Below are positions 1-8,398 of a stretch of DNA of 64,000 nucleotides, piece after piece. Position 1 is the stretch's first letter. Each line of letters begins with the position of its first letter. The position numbers were made by a program, and so were the translations under genes. A model generated the notes under the pieces. That model had not been told where the DNA came from. It saw nothing but the letters and a program-made list of their open reading frames with translations, and did no database searches. The DNA comes from Fredericiella sp038205395 (GTDB lineage Bacteria; Chloroflexota; Anaerolineae; Caldilineales; Caldilineaceae), in assembly GCA_038205395.1 (NCBI GenBank), contig JBBRBX010000003.1, positions 1 to 64,000 on the forward strand, in the 5' to 3' direction.

Positions 1-1938
1 CGTCCACGTGACATCGACCAGCCCATGATGCAGTTGATCGTCGCTGCTGGCGATCAGGTGGGCGGCAAAGGGCGGGGCGTCCGCCTTGCGCACAAACTTG
101 ACCAGCAGTTCATTCCAACCTGCGCGCAGCGGCGCAGAGACATACGATAGTCCGTCGCCGTTGTAGTTGGGGCGCAGCGGCGGGTAGGTGAAACTGGCCA
201 GCACTTCTTCACCATTAACCCACAGCTTGCGTGGACAGGTGGCGGGCACGCCCAGTGAGACGCTGCGTGCTTCCTCAGTCCATAAGAAGGTCTGCACATA
301 CAACACACCCTCGCCGGCAAAGACATCATCCAGCGGCAAGGCGTTGTCAAGCGCCGACGCCACTTGCCAATCCCCCTCGCGCCCGCCCGCCATCGCGCCA
401 TCGCCCGCTTCGGGCGGCAGGCTGCGTTCAAACAATTCAGCGTCGGTGGCGCCGCCGGACGGATACGGCCCGGCATAGCGCAGCCGCCGCGCACCGATCA
501 GCACAATGGGCGTGGCCGGCTGCGCCGGGCGCTCGTCCAGCGCCACCTGCAAATACAGCGTGTTGCTGTTTTCCAACCAGGCAGGAGCCGGCGCCGTCAA
601 GGTCCAATCCAGCGCCGCCGAACCCCCAGCCGGTATACTTACGCGCTGCGCCGCTATCGCCGCCCAGCCCGCAGGCATAGCCAGCGTGCAGCGCGCCTCA
701 ATCTCCACCGGATGCGGGTTGTACAACTGCGTCGTCACTGTCTTGGTTGCGTCCGCAGCCATTGCCGGTGTGTCGCCATAGACCACGCTCACCGCCAGCG
801 AACTGCCCGCAGCGCGGCTATAGTCGATGCGCAGCGGGTCGGCGCTCCACAATGCACGCACGCTCTCATCGGCATAAAGCGCGGCCGGGTCGGCGGTAAA
901 GCAGCCATTCTCATCCAGCAGCCCATGTTCAGCCAGCACGCGCTGCGCCATACGGCAGACGCGTGCGGTCAATTCGTCCAGCGTCACGGGAACCGGATTT
1001 GGCCCACTTGAGGCATTGCGGATGCCGCCCCACGACTCATTGGTGGAGATGCCCTCACCCAGCGGCTCAGTCCAGCGCAGCGGCAGCCCGTCGCGCGTCG
1101 CGATAATACCCAAAATGCTGCCCAGCGTGGCCCCCGTGCAGTCGGTGTCGTAGCCGCAGTTGACGGTTTTGCACAGGGCGTCGCCAAACTCCTCGCCATA
1201 CAGCCAGCCGATCACCTGGAAACCCAGGTTGATGGGCGAGTACTGCGCGTTGTAGTGCGGCGTCGCTTCCAACACACGCCGGCGTGCGCCCTGCCAGTCC
1301 AGCCCTTCGGCATAGGCCGCCAACGCCGCGCGGATCGCGCGTGCGGTCTGGCTCCCCTCCGGCACATACGACATGCCGATCTCGATCAACTGCTCACGGT
1401 CGGAGAGCACAAAGGCGGCGGATTCCACCGCCGTGTTGAACAGCTCACCATAGACGCTTTCGCCGCCGGCGTGGTCACAGATGGCATCTTCGTAGGCGTA
1501 GCGCACGGCGATGCGCGGCGCGCCCGGCGCGATGCAGGCCCAAATCTCCGAGCGGATCGGGCAGCCCATCGAGTGCTTGAACCAGTTGTTGTAATGGCCG
1601 GAGACCGGCGGCTGCAGCCCCAGGCGCAGGTTTGTCTTGCTCAGGCCGTACTCGTCCCAGTTATAGCCGATGTGGTCGAGCCAATACTGCGCCAGATCGG
1701 CGGCCTTGAGGTTGGGGCCGACTTCCTCCAGCGCCTTAAGCCAGAGCAACTGCATCTCCAAATCATCGTTGGGAATGCCGCCCTCTTTCAGTTCGGGATA
1801 CCACCAGATGTCGAACGGCTCCGGCTCGCCCCAGGCCTTTTCCAGCGGCGCACCCAGCGTGCCGCCGCAGTTCTTGCCCATCCAACAGCCGTAAACCTGG
1901 TTGTAAAAGGCGGGGCTGCGCAGATCAATTGTGCTCAT
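1..1938 (-). CDS. ADP-ribosylglycohydrolase-fold enzyme with C-terminal beta-sandwich region (3' end outside window)
   Basis: The minus-strand reading frame is open from an ATG at 1938 to base 1 (646 codons) with no stop, so the C-terminus lies outside the window. Residues 1 to about 330 match the ADP-ribosylglycohydrolase (ARH/DraG) family. There is an early G-x3-G stretch (CWMGKNCGGTLGAPLEK), an acidic metal motif NDDLEMQ at about 57-63, and the second metal motif CGYDTDCTGATLGS at about 261-274, equivalent to GGDTDT of the family. The remaining 300 residues look like beta-sandwich modules and have no motif I recognise. An AGAGG Shine-Dalgarno lies 6 nt before the ATG. The gene follows two sugar-type ABC permeases by 57 nt, so it is probably the last gene of that uptake operon. 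Family members cleave N-glycosidic bonds to ADP-ribose; a role on an imported nucleoside or glycoside is inference. Confidence 0.85.
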   Translation of the reverse strand, partial: MSTIDLRSPAFYNQVYGCWMGKNCGGTLGAPLEKAWGEPEPFDIWWYPELKEGGIPNDDLEMQLLWLKALEEVGPNLKAADLAQYWLDHIGYNWDEYGLSKTNLRLGLQPPVSGHYNNWFKHSMGCPIRSEIWACIAPGAPRIAVRYAYEDAICDHAGGESVYGELFNTAVESAAFVLSDREQLIEIGMSYVPEGSQTARAIRAALAAYAEGLDWQGARRRVLEATPHYNAQYSPINLGFQVIGWLYGEEFGDALCKTVNCGYDTDCTGATLGSILGIIATRDGLPLRWTEPLGEGISTNESWGGIRNASSGPNPVPVTLDELTARVCRMAQRVLAEHGLLDENGCFTADPAALYADESVRALWSADPLRIDYSRAAGSSLAVSVVYGDTPAMAADATKTVTTQLYNPHPVEIEARCTLAMPAGWAAIAAQRVSIPAGGSAALDWTLTAPAPAWLENSNTLYLQVALDERPAQPATPIVLIGARRLRYAGPYPSGGATDAELFERSLPPEAGDGAMAGGREGDWQVASALDNALPLDDVFAGEGVLYVQTFLWTEEARSVSLGVPATCPRKLWVNGEEVLASFTYPPLRPNYNGDGLSYVSAPLRAGWNELLVKFVRKADAPPFAAHLIASSDDQLHHGLVDVTWT

Positions 1939-1995
1939 GGTTGCCTCTATAGGTAATTGTGCAGGTGAGAGTAGGTATTCTGCTCAAAAATGGGA

Positions 1996-2784
1996 TCATT
2001 TGATGGCGCCGGAGGTCATGCCGCTTTCAAAATAGCGCTGCAGCAGCAGGTAGGTGATGATGATCGGCAAGCTAATCAGCACCAGCGTGGCAAAAATTTT
2101 GCCCGTGTCCTGCGCATAGACGCCGACAAAAAACTGCGGCGCATGGGTGAGCGTCTTCATTTGGTCGTTCTGCATAAAGAGCAGCACCAGGAAGTACTCA
2201 TTCCAGGCGCTGAGAAAGGTCCACAACACCACCACCACTGAGATGGGGCGGCTGAGCGGCAGCACGATGCGCACCAGGGCGGTGAAGGAGTTGCAGCCGT
2301 CAATGCGTGCGGCGTCAATCAGTTCATTGGGCAGACCGTCCAAAAAATTGCGCGCCAGCAGCGTGGTGAAGGGCAGCGAAAAAGCCGTGTAGGGCAGCAC
2401 CAAAGCCAGATAGTTGTTCATCAACCCCAGGTTGCGCACGGTGAGAAAGAGCGGCACAAGGATGGCCACCCCCGGCAGCAGCAGCCCGACCAACAGTGCG
2501 CTGAACAGTGTCGTCTTGCCGCGCAGCGGCAGCTTGGAAAAGGCGTAGGCCGACAGCATGGTGATGATGTAGACCAGCACGATGGTGGCCAGCGTCACGA
2601 TGGTGCTGTTGAGAAAAAAGCGCGGAATCATAGGGTGGCGCAGCACGGCCAGATAATTGCCCAGCCCTTCGCCGCGCAGCGAAACCAGCAGCATGACCGC
2701 CAGCGGGAAAATGAAGACGGCTGCCATCAAAGTCAAGACCACCTGGAATGCAATCGTATAGTGACGGGTGACGCCGGTAAACAT
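1996..2784 (-). CDS. Carbohydrate ABC transporter permease, MalG-like (CUT1)
   Basis: This 262-residue inner-membrane permease has six predicted membrane segments and a usual length for MalG-type subunits. The cytoplasmic EAA loop is visible as IDAARIDGCNSFTALVRIVL, the site that docks on the ATPase. It starts 5 nt after the stop of the MalF-like gene, and its Shine-Dalgarno (AGGAG) overlaps that stop codon, so the two are translationally coupled. Together they form the channel for a sugar or sugar derivative delivered by the lipoprotein encoded at 3801-5216. No ATPase gene is in this operon; CUT1 systems often share a common MsiK-type ATPase encoded elsewhere. The substrate cannot be read from the sequence. 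Confidence 0.95.
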   Translation of the reverse strand: MFTGVTRHYTIAFQVVLTLMAAVFIFPLAVMLLVSLRGEGLGNYLAVLRHPMIPRFFLNSTIVTLATIVLVYIITMLSAYAFSKLPLRGKTTLFSALLVGLLLPGVAILVPLFLTVRNLGLMNNYLALVLPYTAFSLPFTTLLARNFLDGLPNELIDAARIDGCNSFTALVRIVLPLSRPISVVVVLWTFLSAWNEYFLVLLFMQNDQMKTLTHAPQFFVGVYAQDTGKIFATLVLISLPIIITYLLLQRYFESGMTSGAIK

Positions 2785-2789
2785 GGCTC

Positions 2790-3719
2790 CTACTCCTCGC
2801 GATAGGCGCGCAACTGGATCACTGTCAACAGCAGCGCCACAAACAACATGACCACTGACAGCGCCGACGCATAGCCGGCGTTAAAATCCTGGATGGCCTT
2901 TTTATAGATGTAGGTGGAGAGAAATTCGGTGGCGCGTCCAGGGCCGCCGCCGGTCACCAGAAAGACAATGTCAAAGGTCTTGAGCGCGCCGATCACGCCC
3001 AAAATCAGCAGGGCAAAGCTGGTGGGGCGCACGAGCGGCACGGTGATATGCCAGAGCAGTTGGAAGAAGTTGGCCCCGTCTATGCGCGCCGCCTCATAGA
3101 AGCTGTCCTCGATCAAGGTCAGCCCGGCGTAGTACATCAGAAAGCTCAGCCCCGTCCACTGCCAGATGTTGATGGCGGTCAGGGCGTAGAGCGCAATGCG
3201 CGGGTCGGCCAGCCACGCCTGCTGCAGCCCGCCCAGCCCAACTGCTTGCATGATCAGGTTCAGTTCGCCATCATTGGCATTAAAGATGCGGCGAAAGACA
3301 TAGGCCGTCACCGCCGGTGAAATCACCACCGGCACAAAGAAGATGACCTTGTAGACCGAGCGGAAGTAGACTGGCGCATACATCATAACCGCCATCGTCA
3401 GCCCCAGCGCCATCTGAATAAAAATGGCCAGGAAGCCAAAGACCGCGGTGTTGCGCAGCGTTTGCAAAAAGATCGGGTCGCTCAGAATATCGACATAGTA
3501 TTTCAGCCCGACAAAAGTGCGCGTGGCGCTCATGCCGTTCCAGTCCAGCGTGCTGACGTAAAAGGTGTAGGCGATCCCGTAATAGATCAGCCCGCCGACA
3601 AAGGCAAAAATGGGCACGATATAGAGATAATTGGTCCAGCCGCGCCACCGGCGCCGGCGCGGCGCTGTGCGCTCAACCGCCGCCGGCATGGTGCGTGAAG
3701 TCGTTGCCATAGGTTGCAT
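2790..3719 (-). CDS. Carbohydrate ABC transporter permease, MalF-like (CUT1)
   Basis: This 309-residue inner-membrane permease has a short basic N-terminus (RTAPRRRRWRGW) followed by six predicted membrane segments. The EAA loop FYEAARIDGANFFQLLW is intact. It pairs with the MalG-like subunit just downstream. Two starts are possible: the ATG at 3719, very close behind GAGGAAGG, or an in-frame ATG at 3710 (MATTSRT) at about 10 nt from the same purine-rich site. The longer form is given. A perfect 14-bp hairpin separates this gene from the binding-protein gene upstream. Confidence 0.95.
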   Translation of the reverse strand: MQPMATTSRTMPAAVERTAPRRRRWRGWTNYLYIVPIFAFVGGLIYYGIAYTFYVSTLDWNGMSATRTFVGLKYYVDILSDPIFLQTLRNTAVFGFLAIFIQMALGLTMAVMMYAPVYFRSVYKVIFFVPVVISPAVTAYVFRRIFNANDGELNLIMQAVGLGGLQQAWLADPRIALYALTAINIWQWTGLSFLMYYAGLTLIEDSFYEAARIDGANFFQLLWHITVPLVRPTSFALLILGVIGALKTFDIVFLVTGGGPGRATEFLSTYIYKKAIQDFNAGYASALSVVMLFVALLLTVIQLRAYREE

Positions 3720-3740
3720 TCCTTCCTCGTGCGATTGCTG

Positions 3741-3770
3741 GGGGGACGGCAGGCAAGCCTGCCGTCCCCC
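3741..3770 (-). terminator. Perfect 14-bp hairpin between binding-protein and permease genes
   Basis: GGGGGACGGCAGGC, a two-base AA loop, then its exact reverse complement. On the transcribed minus strand it is followed by AGCAATCGC, so there is no U-tract. Position and form fit a 3' mRNA-stabilising or partial-attenuation hairpin that lets the binding protein be made in excess over the permeases, rather than a full terminator. Confidence 0.7.
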
Positions 3771-3800
3771 AACACAACCTCTGCAAGGCGTCCGGCGCGC

Positions 3801-5216
3801 CTAGCGCTGGATCGTCTGCGAAACCTGCTCGACCGACTCGAGCGCCTGCTGTGCGGTTTGCGTGCCGCTGGCGACATTCTGCAGCGCATCGCCCAGCGCC
3901 GTCTTCAGTTCAGGATAGAGGAACTCGCGCTTGCCCGCAGCGTTTTCCAGATCCACCAACTGCTGCTTGAGGTTTTCCTTCTGCGCGTCGGTGGAGATAT
4001 CGCTGTCGTTGAGTGTCATCCCCTTGAGAGACGGGAAGTTGACTGTGTCGGCCAGAATCTGCTGTCCACCCTCTTGCGAGGAGGCCCACTGCACAAACTC
4101 CCAGGCGGCATCCTTGTGCTGGCTGTTGGCGTTGATGGACAGCACTACATCGGGGCCACCAAACAGTCGGCCAGGTTGGCCGTCGCCGTTGACATCGGGG
4201 AAGAGCACGGGCAGGAACTCGTAGGTCTCCGTCACTTCCAACTGCGTCTGCATATCCTGCAGCGCGGTCTTGGTCATGACTGAATCGTTCCACAGCCCAA
4301 AGAGGATCATGGCGGCGTCGCCCTTTTGCCAGATGTCGTTGGCGTCAGGGTACTGCGAAATCCCTAAGGCGCCATTCTGCATGATGCCGTTGCTGAACAT
4401 CTCGCCCCACAACTCCATCGCCTTAACCAGATCGGGGTCCGTCCACGGCACTGTGCCCGCTTCGGCCTCGTAAATTTTGCCGGGCGCGATCTCGTTAGCG
4501 AGAGCGATCAACATGTCAAAGTTGACCCATGCATCTTTGGCCCCCTGCACAAAACAGGTCTCGCCCTGCTCGTTGAGCGTCTTGCATACGCTCACCCACT
4601 CATCCAGCGTGGTGGGAGGCTGCAGGTTGTACTTGTCCAGAATGGTCTTGTTGTACCACAGGTAGCCGGCAGCCGAATTGAAGAGCGGCATACCAGGCAG
4701 CTTATCGCCCTGCGTAACACCTTCGAAGCCCAGCGGATAGTACTGATCCTGCCAGTCCGCGCCCCATGCCTTCTCAGCATACGGGGTGATGTCTTCGGTG
4801 AACTCGCTGTATTCCTTGACCAGTGCGCCGGCCTGCAGGCCGAAGAGATCAGGGCCTTCGCCGGAGACAATCGCCAGCTTGAGTACATTCAAATAATCGA
4901 CATATTGATAAAATTTCCAATCCACCTGCACATCCGGGTGCGACTGGTTGAACTCGACCACCAGACGCGGCGGCGCGCCCGGTTCGGAGCCGGGCACAGC
5001 GGGGCCGCCGTTCCACGACCACATGGTAATGCGCACTGGCTCGGTGGAGCCGGCGTCACCGGACGTAGCCGGCGCGGCAGCAGTGTCAGCGGAGGTGTCG
5101 CCGGCGGCCGGCGCGGCTGGAGCAGCCGGCGCAGCGCACGCCGACAGCAACAGCGCGGCAACGACAAAAACGGTTAACCACAAAAGGGGCCACTTGTGGG
5201 ACTGGGACTTCTGCAT
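3801..5216 (-). CDS. Sugar ABC transporter substrate-binding lipoprotein (SBP_bac_1 family)
   Basis: This 471-residue protein has a lipoprotein signal peptide ending in the lipobox LLLSAC, followed by an Ala/Pro/Thr-rich linker. The mature part begins near VRITMWSWNGG, a typical first strand of family 1 (MalE-like) binding proteins, and continues through the GPDLFGLQAG and LWYNKTILDKYNL signatures. It would be anchored on the outer face of the membrane and present a sugar to the two downstream permeases. A GAGGAGA Shine-Dalgarno precedes the ATG. It is the first structural gene after the LacI-type regulator, separated from it by about 155 nt that hold candidate operator and direct-repeat elements. 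Confidence 0.95.
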   Translation of the reverse strand: MQKSQSHKWPLLWLTVFVVAALLLSACAAPAAPAAPAAGDTSADTAAAPATSGDAGSTEPVRITMWSWNGGPAVPGSEPGAPPRLVVEFNQSHPDVQVDWKFYQYVDYLNVLKLAIVSGEGPDLFGLQAGALVKEYSEFTEDITPYAEKAWGADWQDQYYPLGFEGVTQGDKLPGMPLFNSAAGYLWYNKTILDKYNLQPPTTLDEWVSVCKTLNEQGETCFVQGAKDAWVNFDMLIALANEIAPGKIYEAEAGTVPWTDPDLVKAMELWGEMFSNGIMQNGALGISQYPDANDIWQKGDAAMILFGLWNDSVMTKTALQDMQTQLEVTETYEFLPVLFPDVNGDGQPGRLFGGPDVVLSINANSQHKDAAWEFVQWASSQEGGQQILADTVNFPSLKGMTLNDSDISTDAQKENLKQQLVDLENAAGKREFLYPELKTALGDALQNVASGTQTAQQALESVEQVSQTIQR

Positions 5217-5239
5217 ACGTTTCTCCTCACACTTTCCAT

Positions 5240-5285
5240 AGACAGATATAGGGAAACAGACATCGGGAGACGGATATAGGAAAAC
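5240..5285. promoter_or_regulatory. 18-bp direct repeat upstream of the sugar operon
   Basis: Bases 5240-5257 (agacagatatagggaaac) and 5268-5285 (agacggatataggaaaac) match at 16 of 18 positions with a 28-bp period, just before the binding-protein start at 5216. They could be regulator sites or part of the leader. No experimental support; reported because the repeat is clear in the sequence. Confidence 0.35.
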
Positions 5286-5327
5286 TCAGAGAACAACTGC
5301 GAAAGCTGGGCAGGCCGTTTGAAATCT

Positions 5328-5341
5328 GCTTGTCGATAAGC
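5328..5341. promoter_or_regulatory. Candidate LacI-family operator
   Basis: GCTTGTCGATAAGC pairs at 6 of 7 positions around a central CG, the usual form of LacI-family operators. It lies between the regulator gene and the operon it probably controls. Confidence 0.3.
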
Positions 5342-5371
5342 GCTCTCCTCTCCACAAATGCGCAGCCCGGG

Positions 5372-6403
5372 CTAAGCCGACTCGCGCACCACCAACTGGT
5401 AGGGCATATCAATATGGCGCGGGGGGCCGAGATAGCTTTGATTGAGCCGTTCAAAGAGCAGTTCGGCAGCCTGCCGCCCTTGCAGCTCTTGGTTCTGTGC
5501 AATTGTCGTCAACGGCGGGGAAACCAATCGCGCCAGAGCAATATCGTCTATCCCCATCACCGCTAGTTCGCTCGGGACCAGCAGACCCAACTCGCGGGCA
5601 GCCAGCAGCGCCCCCAACGCAAGTTGGTCACTGGCGGCAAAGACCGCGGTCGGCAGCGGGCGCAGCTGAGCAACCTGCTGCATGCCGGCGCAGCCCGCCT
5701 GCATGGTAAAATCATCGCACCAGACCAGCAGTTCCTCATCATCCGGCAGTTGATGCTGAGCCAGCGCATGGCGATAGCCCTGGGCGCGACGCACACCGGC
5801 CCAGGCCAGCCTGCTCGATAGCATGGCGATGCGCCGGTGGCCTCGGCTGATCAGATACGCTGCACCCATGACGGACGAGGCAAACGCATCAGTGCCGACA
5901 TTGTCCACGGGCAAGTGGGGATACTCGTCCGGCCCCGCCAGCAGCACCACCGGGATATTGCGATCCAGCAGCGGCTGCAGCGCAGCAGCGTCCACATGAA
6001 ACGGGGCCATAATCAGCCCATCTACACGGGCCTGCAGGATGACATCCAGCATCTGCCGCTCTTTTTGGGCATCGCCGTCGGTGTTATAGGTGGCCACATG
6101 ATAGTCTTGCGCCTCAGCCACATCCTGAATGCCGCGCACAACGCCGGGGTAAAAGGGGTTGGTGATATCAGGAATGATGGCAGCGATAATATTGGTTTTG
6201 CCGGTGCGCAGGCTGCGCGCAACACGGTCGGGCACATACCCCAGCCGGCGCGCGGTGTCCAGCACCCGCTGCCGCGTCTCCGCCGGAATCGTCGCCGCAG
6301 CGCGATTGCCCAGCACCTGCGAGACGGTAGACTGCGAGACGCCCAACTCGCGCGCAATATCGTATTGAGTTAAGCGGCCAGACCCCTTGGCACTGTGCGC
6401 CAT
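5372..6403 (-). CDS. LacI-family transcriptional regulator
   Basis: From the ATG at 6403 the protein is about 343 residues, the usual family length. A helix-turn-helix reads YDIARELGVSQSTVSQVL, followed by the hinge element PDRVARSLRTG that contacts the minor groove. A periplasmic-binding-protein-like effector domain starts at NIIAAIIPDITNPFYPG. It most likely represses or tunes the sugar uptake operon that begins 155 nt downstream in the same direction, with a sugar as effector. An in-frame extension to 6439 exists, but it reads through the untranslated leader and lacks a ribosome-binding site. The start at 6403 has AAGGG upstream and begins just before the helix-turn-helix, as in relatives. 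Confidence 0.93.
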   Translation of the reverse strand: MAHSAKGSGRLTQYDIARELGVSQSTVSQVLGNRAAATIPAETRQRVLDTARRLGYVPDRVARSLRTGKTNIIAAIIPDITNPFYPGVVRGIQDVAEAQDYHVATYNTDGDAQKERQMLDVILQARVDGLIMAPFHVDAAALQPLLDRNIPVVLLAGPDEYPHLPVDNVGTDAFASSVMGAAYLISRGHRRIAMLSSRLAWAGVRRAQGYRHALAQHQLPDDEELLVWCDDFTMQAGCAGMQQVAQLRPLPTAVFAASDQLALGALLAARELGLLVPSELAVMGIDDIALARLVSPPLTTIAQNQELQGRQAAELLFERLNQSYLGPPRHIDMPYQLVVRESA

Positions 6404-6490
6404 AGCCAATACCCTTGCCTGCGCCGGCAAAGCAAACACCGCCTTGCCACCAGCTACAATAGCATAAAAATACTAGTAATTCGTAGTAGT

Positions 6491-6526
6491 ACTTCGGAGT
6501 ATAAAGAAAAAGGGGCGGATTGTCAA
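6491..6526 (-). promoter_or_regulatory. Sigma-70-type promoter of the LacI-type regulator with overlapping palindrome
   Basis: On the minus strand TTGACA (6526-6521) and TATACT (6503-6498) are separated by exactly 17 nt, a near-consensus promoter. The -10 box overlaps ACTCCGAAGT (6500-6491), an imperfect palindrome with central CG, which is a plausible autoregulatory operator. The transcript would have a leader of about 90 nt before the ATG at 6403. Confidence 0.6.
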
Positions 6527-6692
6527 TGGGCAATTTGCGTCATCACTTCACCAGGTCGCCGCCGCCGGCAGCATTGGATTGCTGCTTTACAAATGAAGTA
6601 GGCGCCAGATTGTTCTTGAATACGCTGCGAGCAAAATGCATTGGCGCTCGCCTGCGGATGCGTTACAATCAGCAGCAGAGGAGGAGAGGCGT

Positions 6693-6971
6693 ATGAACAA
6701 CCGCAGGTTGGAGGCGACGGTGCAGGGCCGCGTGCAGGGAGTTGCCTTCCGCCACTATACACAAGTGGAAGCCAACCGGCTCAAGCTGACGGGCTGGGTT
6801 GCCAACCGCCCCAACGGTTCGGTGCGTGTGGTGGCCGAAGGGCCGGAGACGGCGCTGCGCCGGCTGGCTGCCTGGCTGGAAAATGGCCCACCCGCCGCCT
6901 GGGTGGAGCATTGCGATATTCACTGGCTGGATGCAGCGGGCGAATTCCACGATTTCTCTATCCGCTTTTGA
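6693..6971 (+). CDS. acyP: Acylphosphatase
   Basis: This 92-residue cytoplasmic enzyme hydrolyses acyl phosphates. Both family signatures are present: GRVQGVAFRHY with the catalytic Arg near the N-terminus, and GWVANRPNGSVRVVAEG with the catalytic Asn. Length and order match the classical single-domain enzyme. The ATG at 6693 follows a strong AGGAGGAGAGG site. A longer in-frame reading to 6636 adds residues unlike the family and is rejected. It is followed after 45 nt by a lipoprotein gene, probably in one transcript. Confidence 0.95.
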   Translation: MNNRRLEATVQGRVQGVAFRHYTQVEANRLKLTGWVANRPNGSVRVVAEGPETALRRLAAWLENGPPAAWVEHCDIHWLDAAGEFHDFSIRF

Positions 6972-7016
6972 GCCGGCGGCGGATAACTCGCCGCCAGGCG
7001 AAAGGGAGCTTTTGGC

Positions 7017-7565
7017 ATGGCCGACACACTGGAACGAATCCGCCTGATCGGGCTGCTGCTGCTGCTGGCAAGTTTCGCTGCGGCATGCCGGCCAGTGCAG
7101 CGGCTCCCCCTGGAGCCTGTCATCACGATTACACTCTCCAAGCCGGAGGACAGGGCAGAGGTCAGCCGGCAGGATGAGGGCACGCTTATCGATCTGTACA
7201 GCGATAGCGGCATCGGCGGCGCAACGCTGGCATGGCCAGACGCCTTGCCGCAGGCGCCGCTGCTCCGGCTGCATCTGGCCGGGTTGGAGGAACTGCGCGT
7301 GGCTGCGGATGCGGTGACTGTGGTCGCCTCCGCTGGCGGTGCGCCGCCCCAGATAGTCAGCCAGGCAGTAGCCAGTCAGGAGCAGACGATGATGACGGCA
7401 ATTGCGTCCGGCAGCCCCAACTGGCTGGAGATCACTTGGACGGCAGCTGAGCCTGCCGCAGTCACGGCCGGGCTGCCCGGCTACTTTACGGTGCATCTGC
7501 CGGAAGCATGGATGGCGAAAGGGGTGCAGGAGATTACACTGCACTGGATCGACTTCTATCGCTAA
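7017..7565 (+). CDS. Small lipoprotein of unknown function
   Basis: This 182-residue protein starts with a hydrophobic signal segment (LIGLLLLLASF) and the lipobox FAAAC, which places it on the outer face of the membrane. The mature part is rich in beta-strand patterns and ends with HLPEAWMAKGVQEITLHWID. I recognise no catalytic motif and no family. An AAAGGGAG site lies 9 nt before the ATG. It sits between acylphosphatase and a DoxX-type gene; no clear functional link follows from that. Confidence 0.75.
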   Translation: MADTLERIRLIGLLLLLASFAAACRPVQRLPLEPVITITLSKPEDRAEVSRQDEGTLIDLYSDSGIGGATLAWPDALPQAPLLRLHLAGLEELRVAADAVTVVASAGGAPPQIVSQAVASQEQTMMTAIASGSPNWLEITWTAAEPAAVTAGLPGYFTVHLPEAWMAKGVQEITLHWIDFYR

Positions 7566-7744
7566 AAAGGCGCCACACAGCAGCATTACACGACCGCGCA
7601 CAACCCTTTACCACCCAACAACCCAGAAAACGATTGAGAATTGGATAATTAACACTAGCTTTGCCCGCGAATGAAGCATAGACTGCTGTGAGCCGCACCG
7701 GTTGCAGTACCGGCGCATAAAACTTTGCGAAAGGATGCGTAGAA

Positions 7745-8341
7745 ATGGCTTCAAGTTCAGTAGTAAATCCCAAAGGTGAGGTCGTCATTCCTGATCCGCC
7801 GATTGCGCGACTGCTGTTTGGCTCAACGAAATTGGCGTGGTTCTGGTTGATCATACGTGTTTACTTGGGCTGGACCTGGCTCAGCTCGGGCTGGGGCAAG
7901 ATCAGCGGCGGTACATGGATGAGTGGCGAAGGGCTGAAGGGCTTCTGGACAGGCGCAGTCCAGATTCCAGCCGACGGGCGACCCGACATTGCCTTCGGCT
8001 GGTACCGCAGCTTTATCCAATTTATGCTCGACAACGGCTGGTACACCTGGTTTGCGCCGCTGGTGGCTTGGGGTGAAACCCTGATCGGTATCGCCCTCAT
8101 TCTTGGTGCGCTGACCGGAATCGCAGCCTTTGCCGGCGCGTTTATGAACTGGAACTTTATTATGGCCGGCTCTGCCAGCACCAATGGCCTGCTGCTGGCG
8201 CTGGCTATCCTAATTGTATTGGCGTGGAAGGTAGCCGGCTGGTGGGGGTTGGATCGTTGGCTTCTGCCGCTGCTGGGAACCCCTTGGTATCGCGTGGAGG
8301 GAGCAAAGAGCGCAGAGGTTGCGCGCTCGACACTTCAGTAG
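7745..8341 (+). CDS. DoxX-family integral membrane protein
   Basis: This 198-residue protein has four predicted membrane segments and the DoxX-type start IIRVYLGWTWLSSGWGK, followed by an extracytoplasmic loop and a second half with LVAWGETLIGIALILG. It resembles the DoxX/DoxD group linked to quinone-dependent redox chemistry in the membrane, but the exact reaction cannot be told from sequence. An AAGGAT site precedes the ATG. The 179 nt upstream, after the lipoprotein stop, hold no other gene. A strong hairpin follows the stop. Confidence 0.85.
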   Translation: MASSSVVNPKGEVVIPDPPIARLLFGSTKLAWFWLIIRVYLGWTWLSSGWGKISGGTWMSGEGLKGFWTGAVQIPADGRPDIAFGWYRSFIQFMLDNGWYTWFAPLVAWGETLIGIALILGALTGIAAFAGAFMNWNFIMAGSASTNGLLLALAILIVLAWKVAGWWGLDRWLLPLLGTPWYRVEGAKSAEVARSTLQ

Positions 8342-8346
8342 TCAAG

Positions 8347-8382
8347 CTTGCGGGAAGCGGCCGTATGGCCGCTTCCCGCAAG
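8347..8382. terminator. Bidirectional hairpin between convergent genes
   Basis: A perfect 16-bp stem (CTTGCGGGAAGCGGCC) with a GTAT loop lies between the DoxX gene (plus) and a DppC-like gene (minus). On the plus strand it is followed closely by a short T-run (acttttccc). It probably ends transcription from both sides. Confidence 0.75.
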
Positions 8383-8398
8383 TCAACTTTTCCCTCTC

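Noticed and set aside
188..1956. Plus-strand open frames at 188-1011 and 1255-1956
   Set aside because: Shadows of the ADP-ribosylglycohydrolase gene, which runs open through the whole stretch on the minus strand with conserved metal motifs.
6669..7601. 310-codon open frame on the minus strand
   Set aside because: Antisense to acylphosphatase and the small lipoprotein, both with family features or good start signals.
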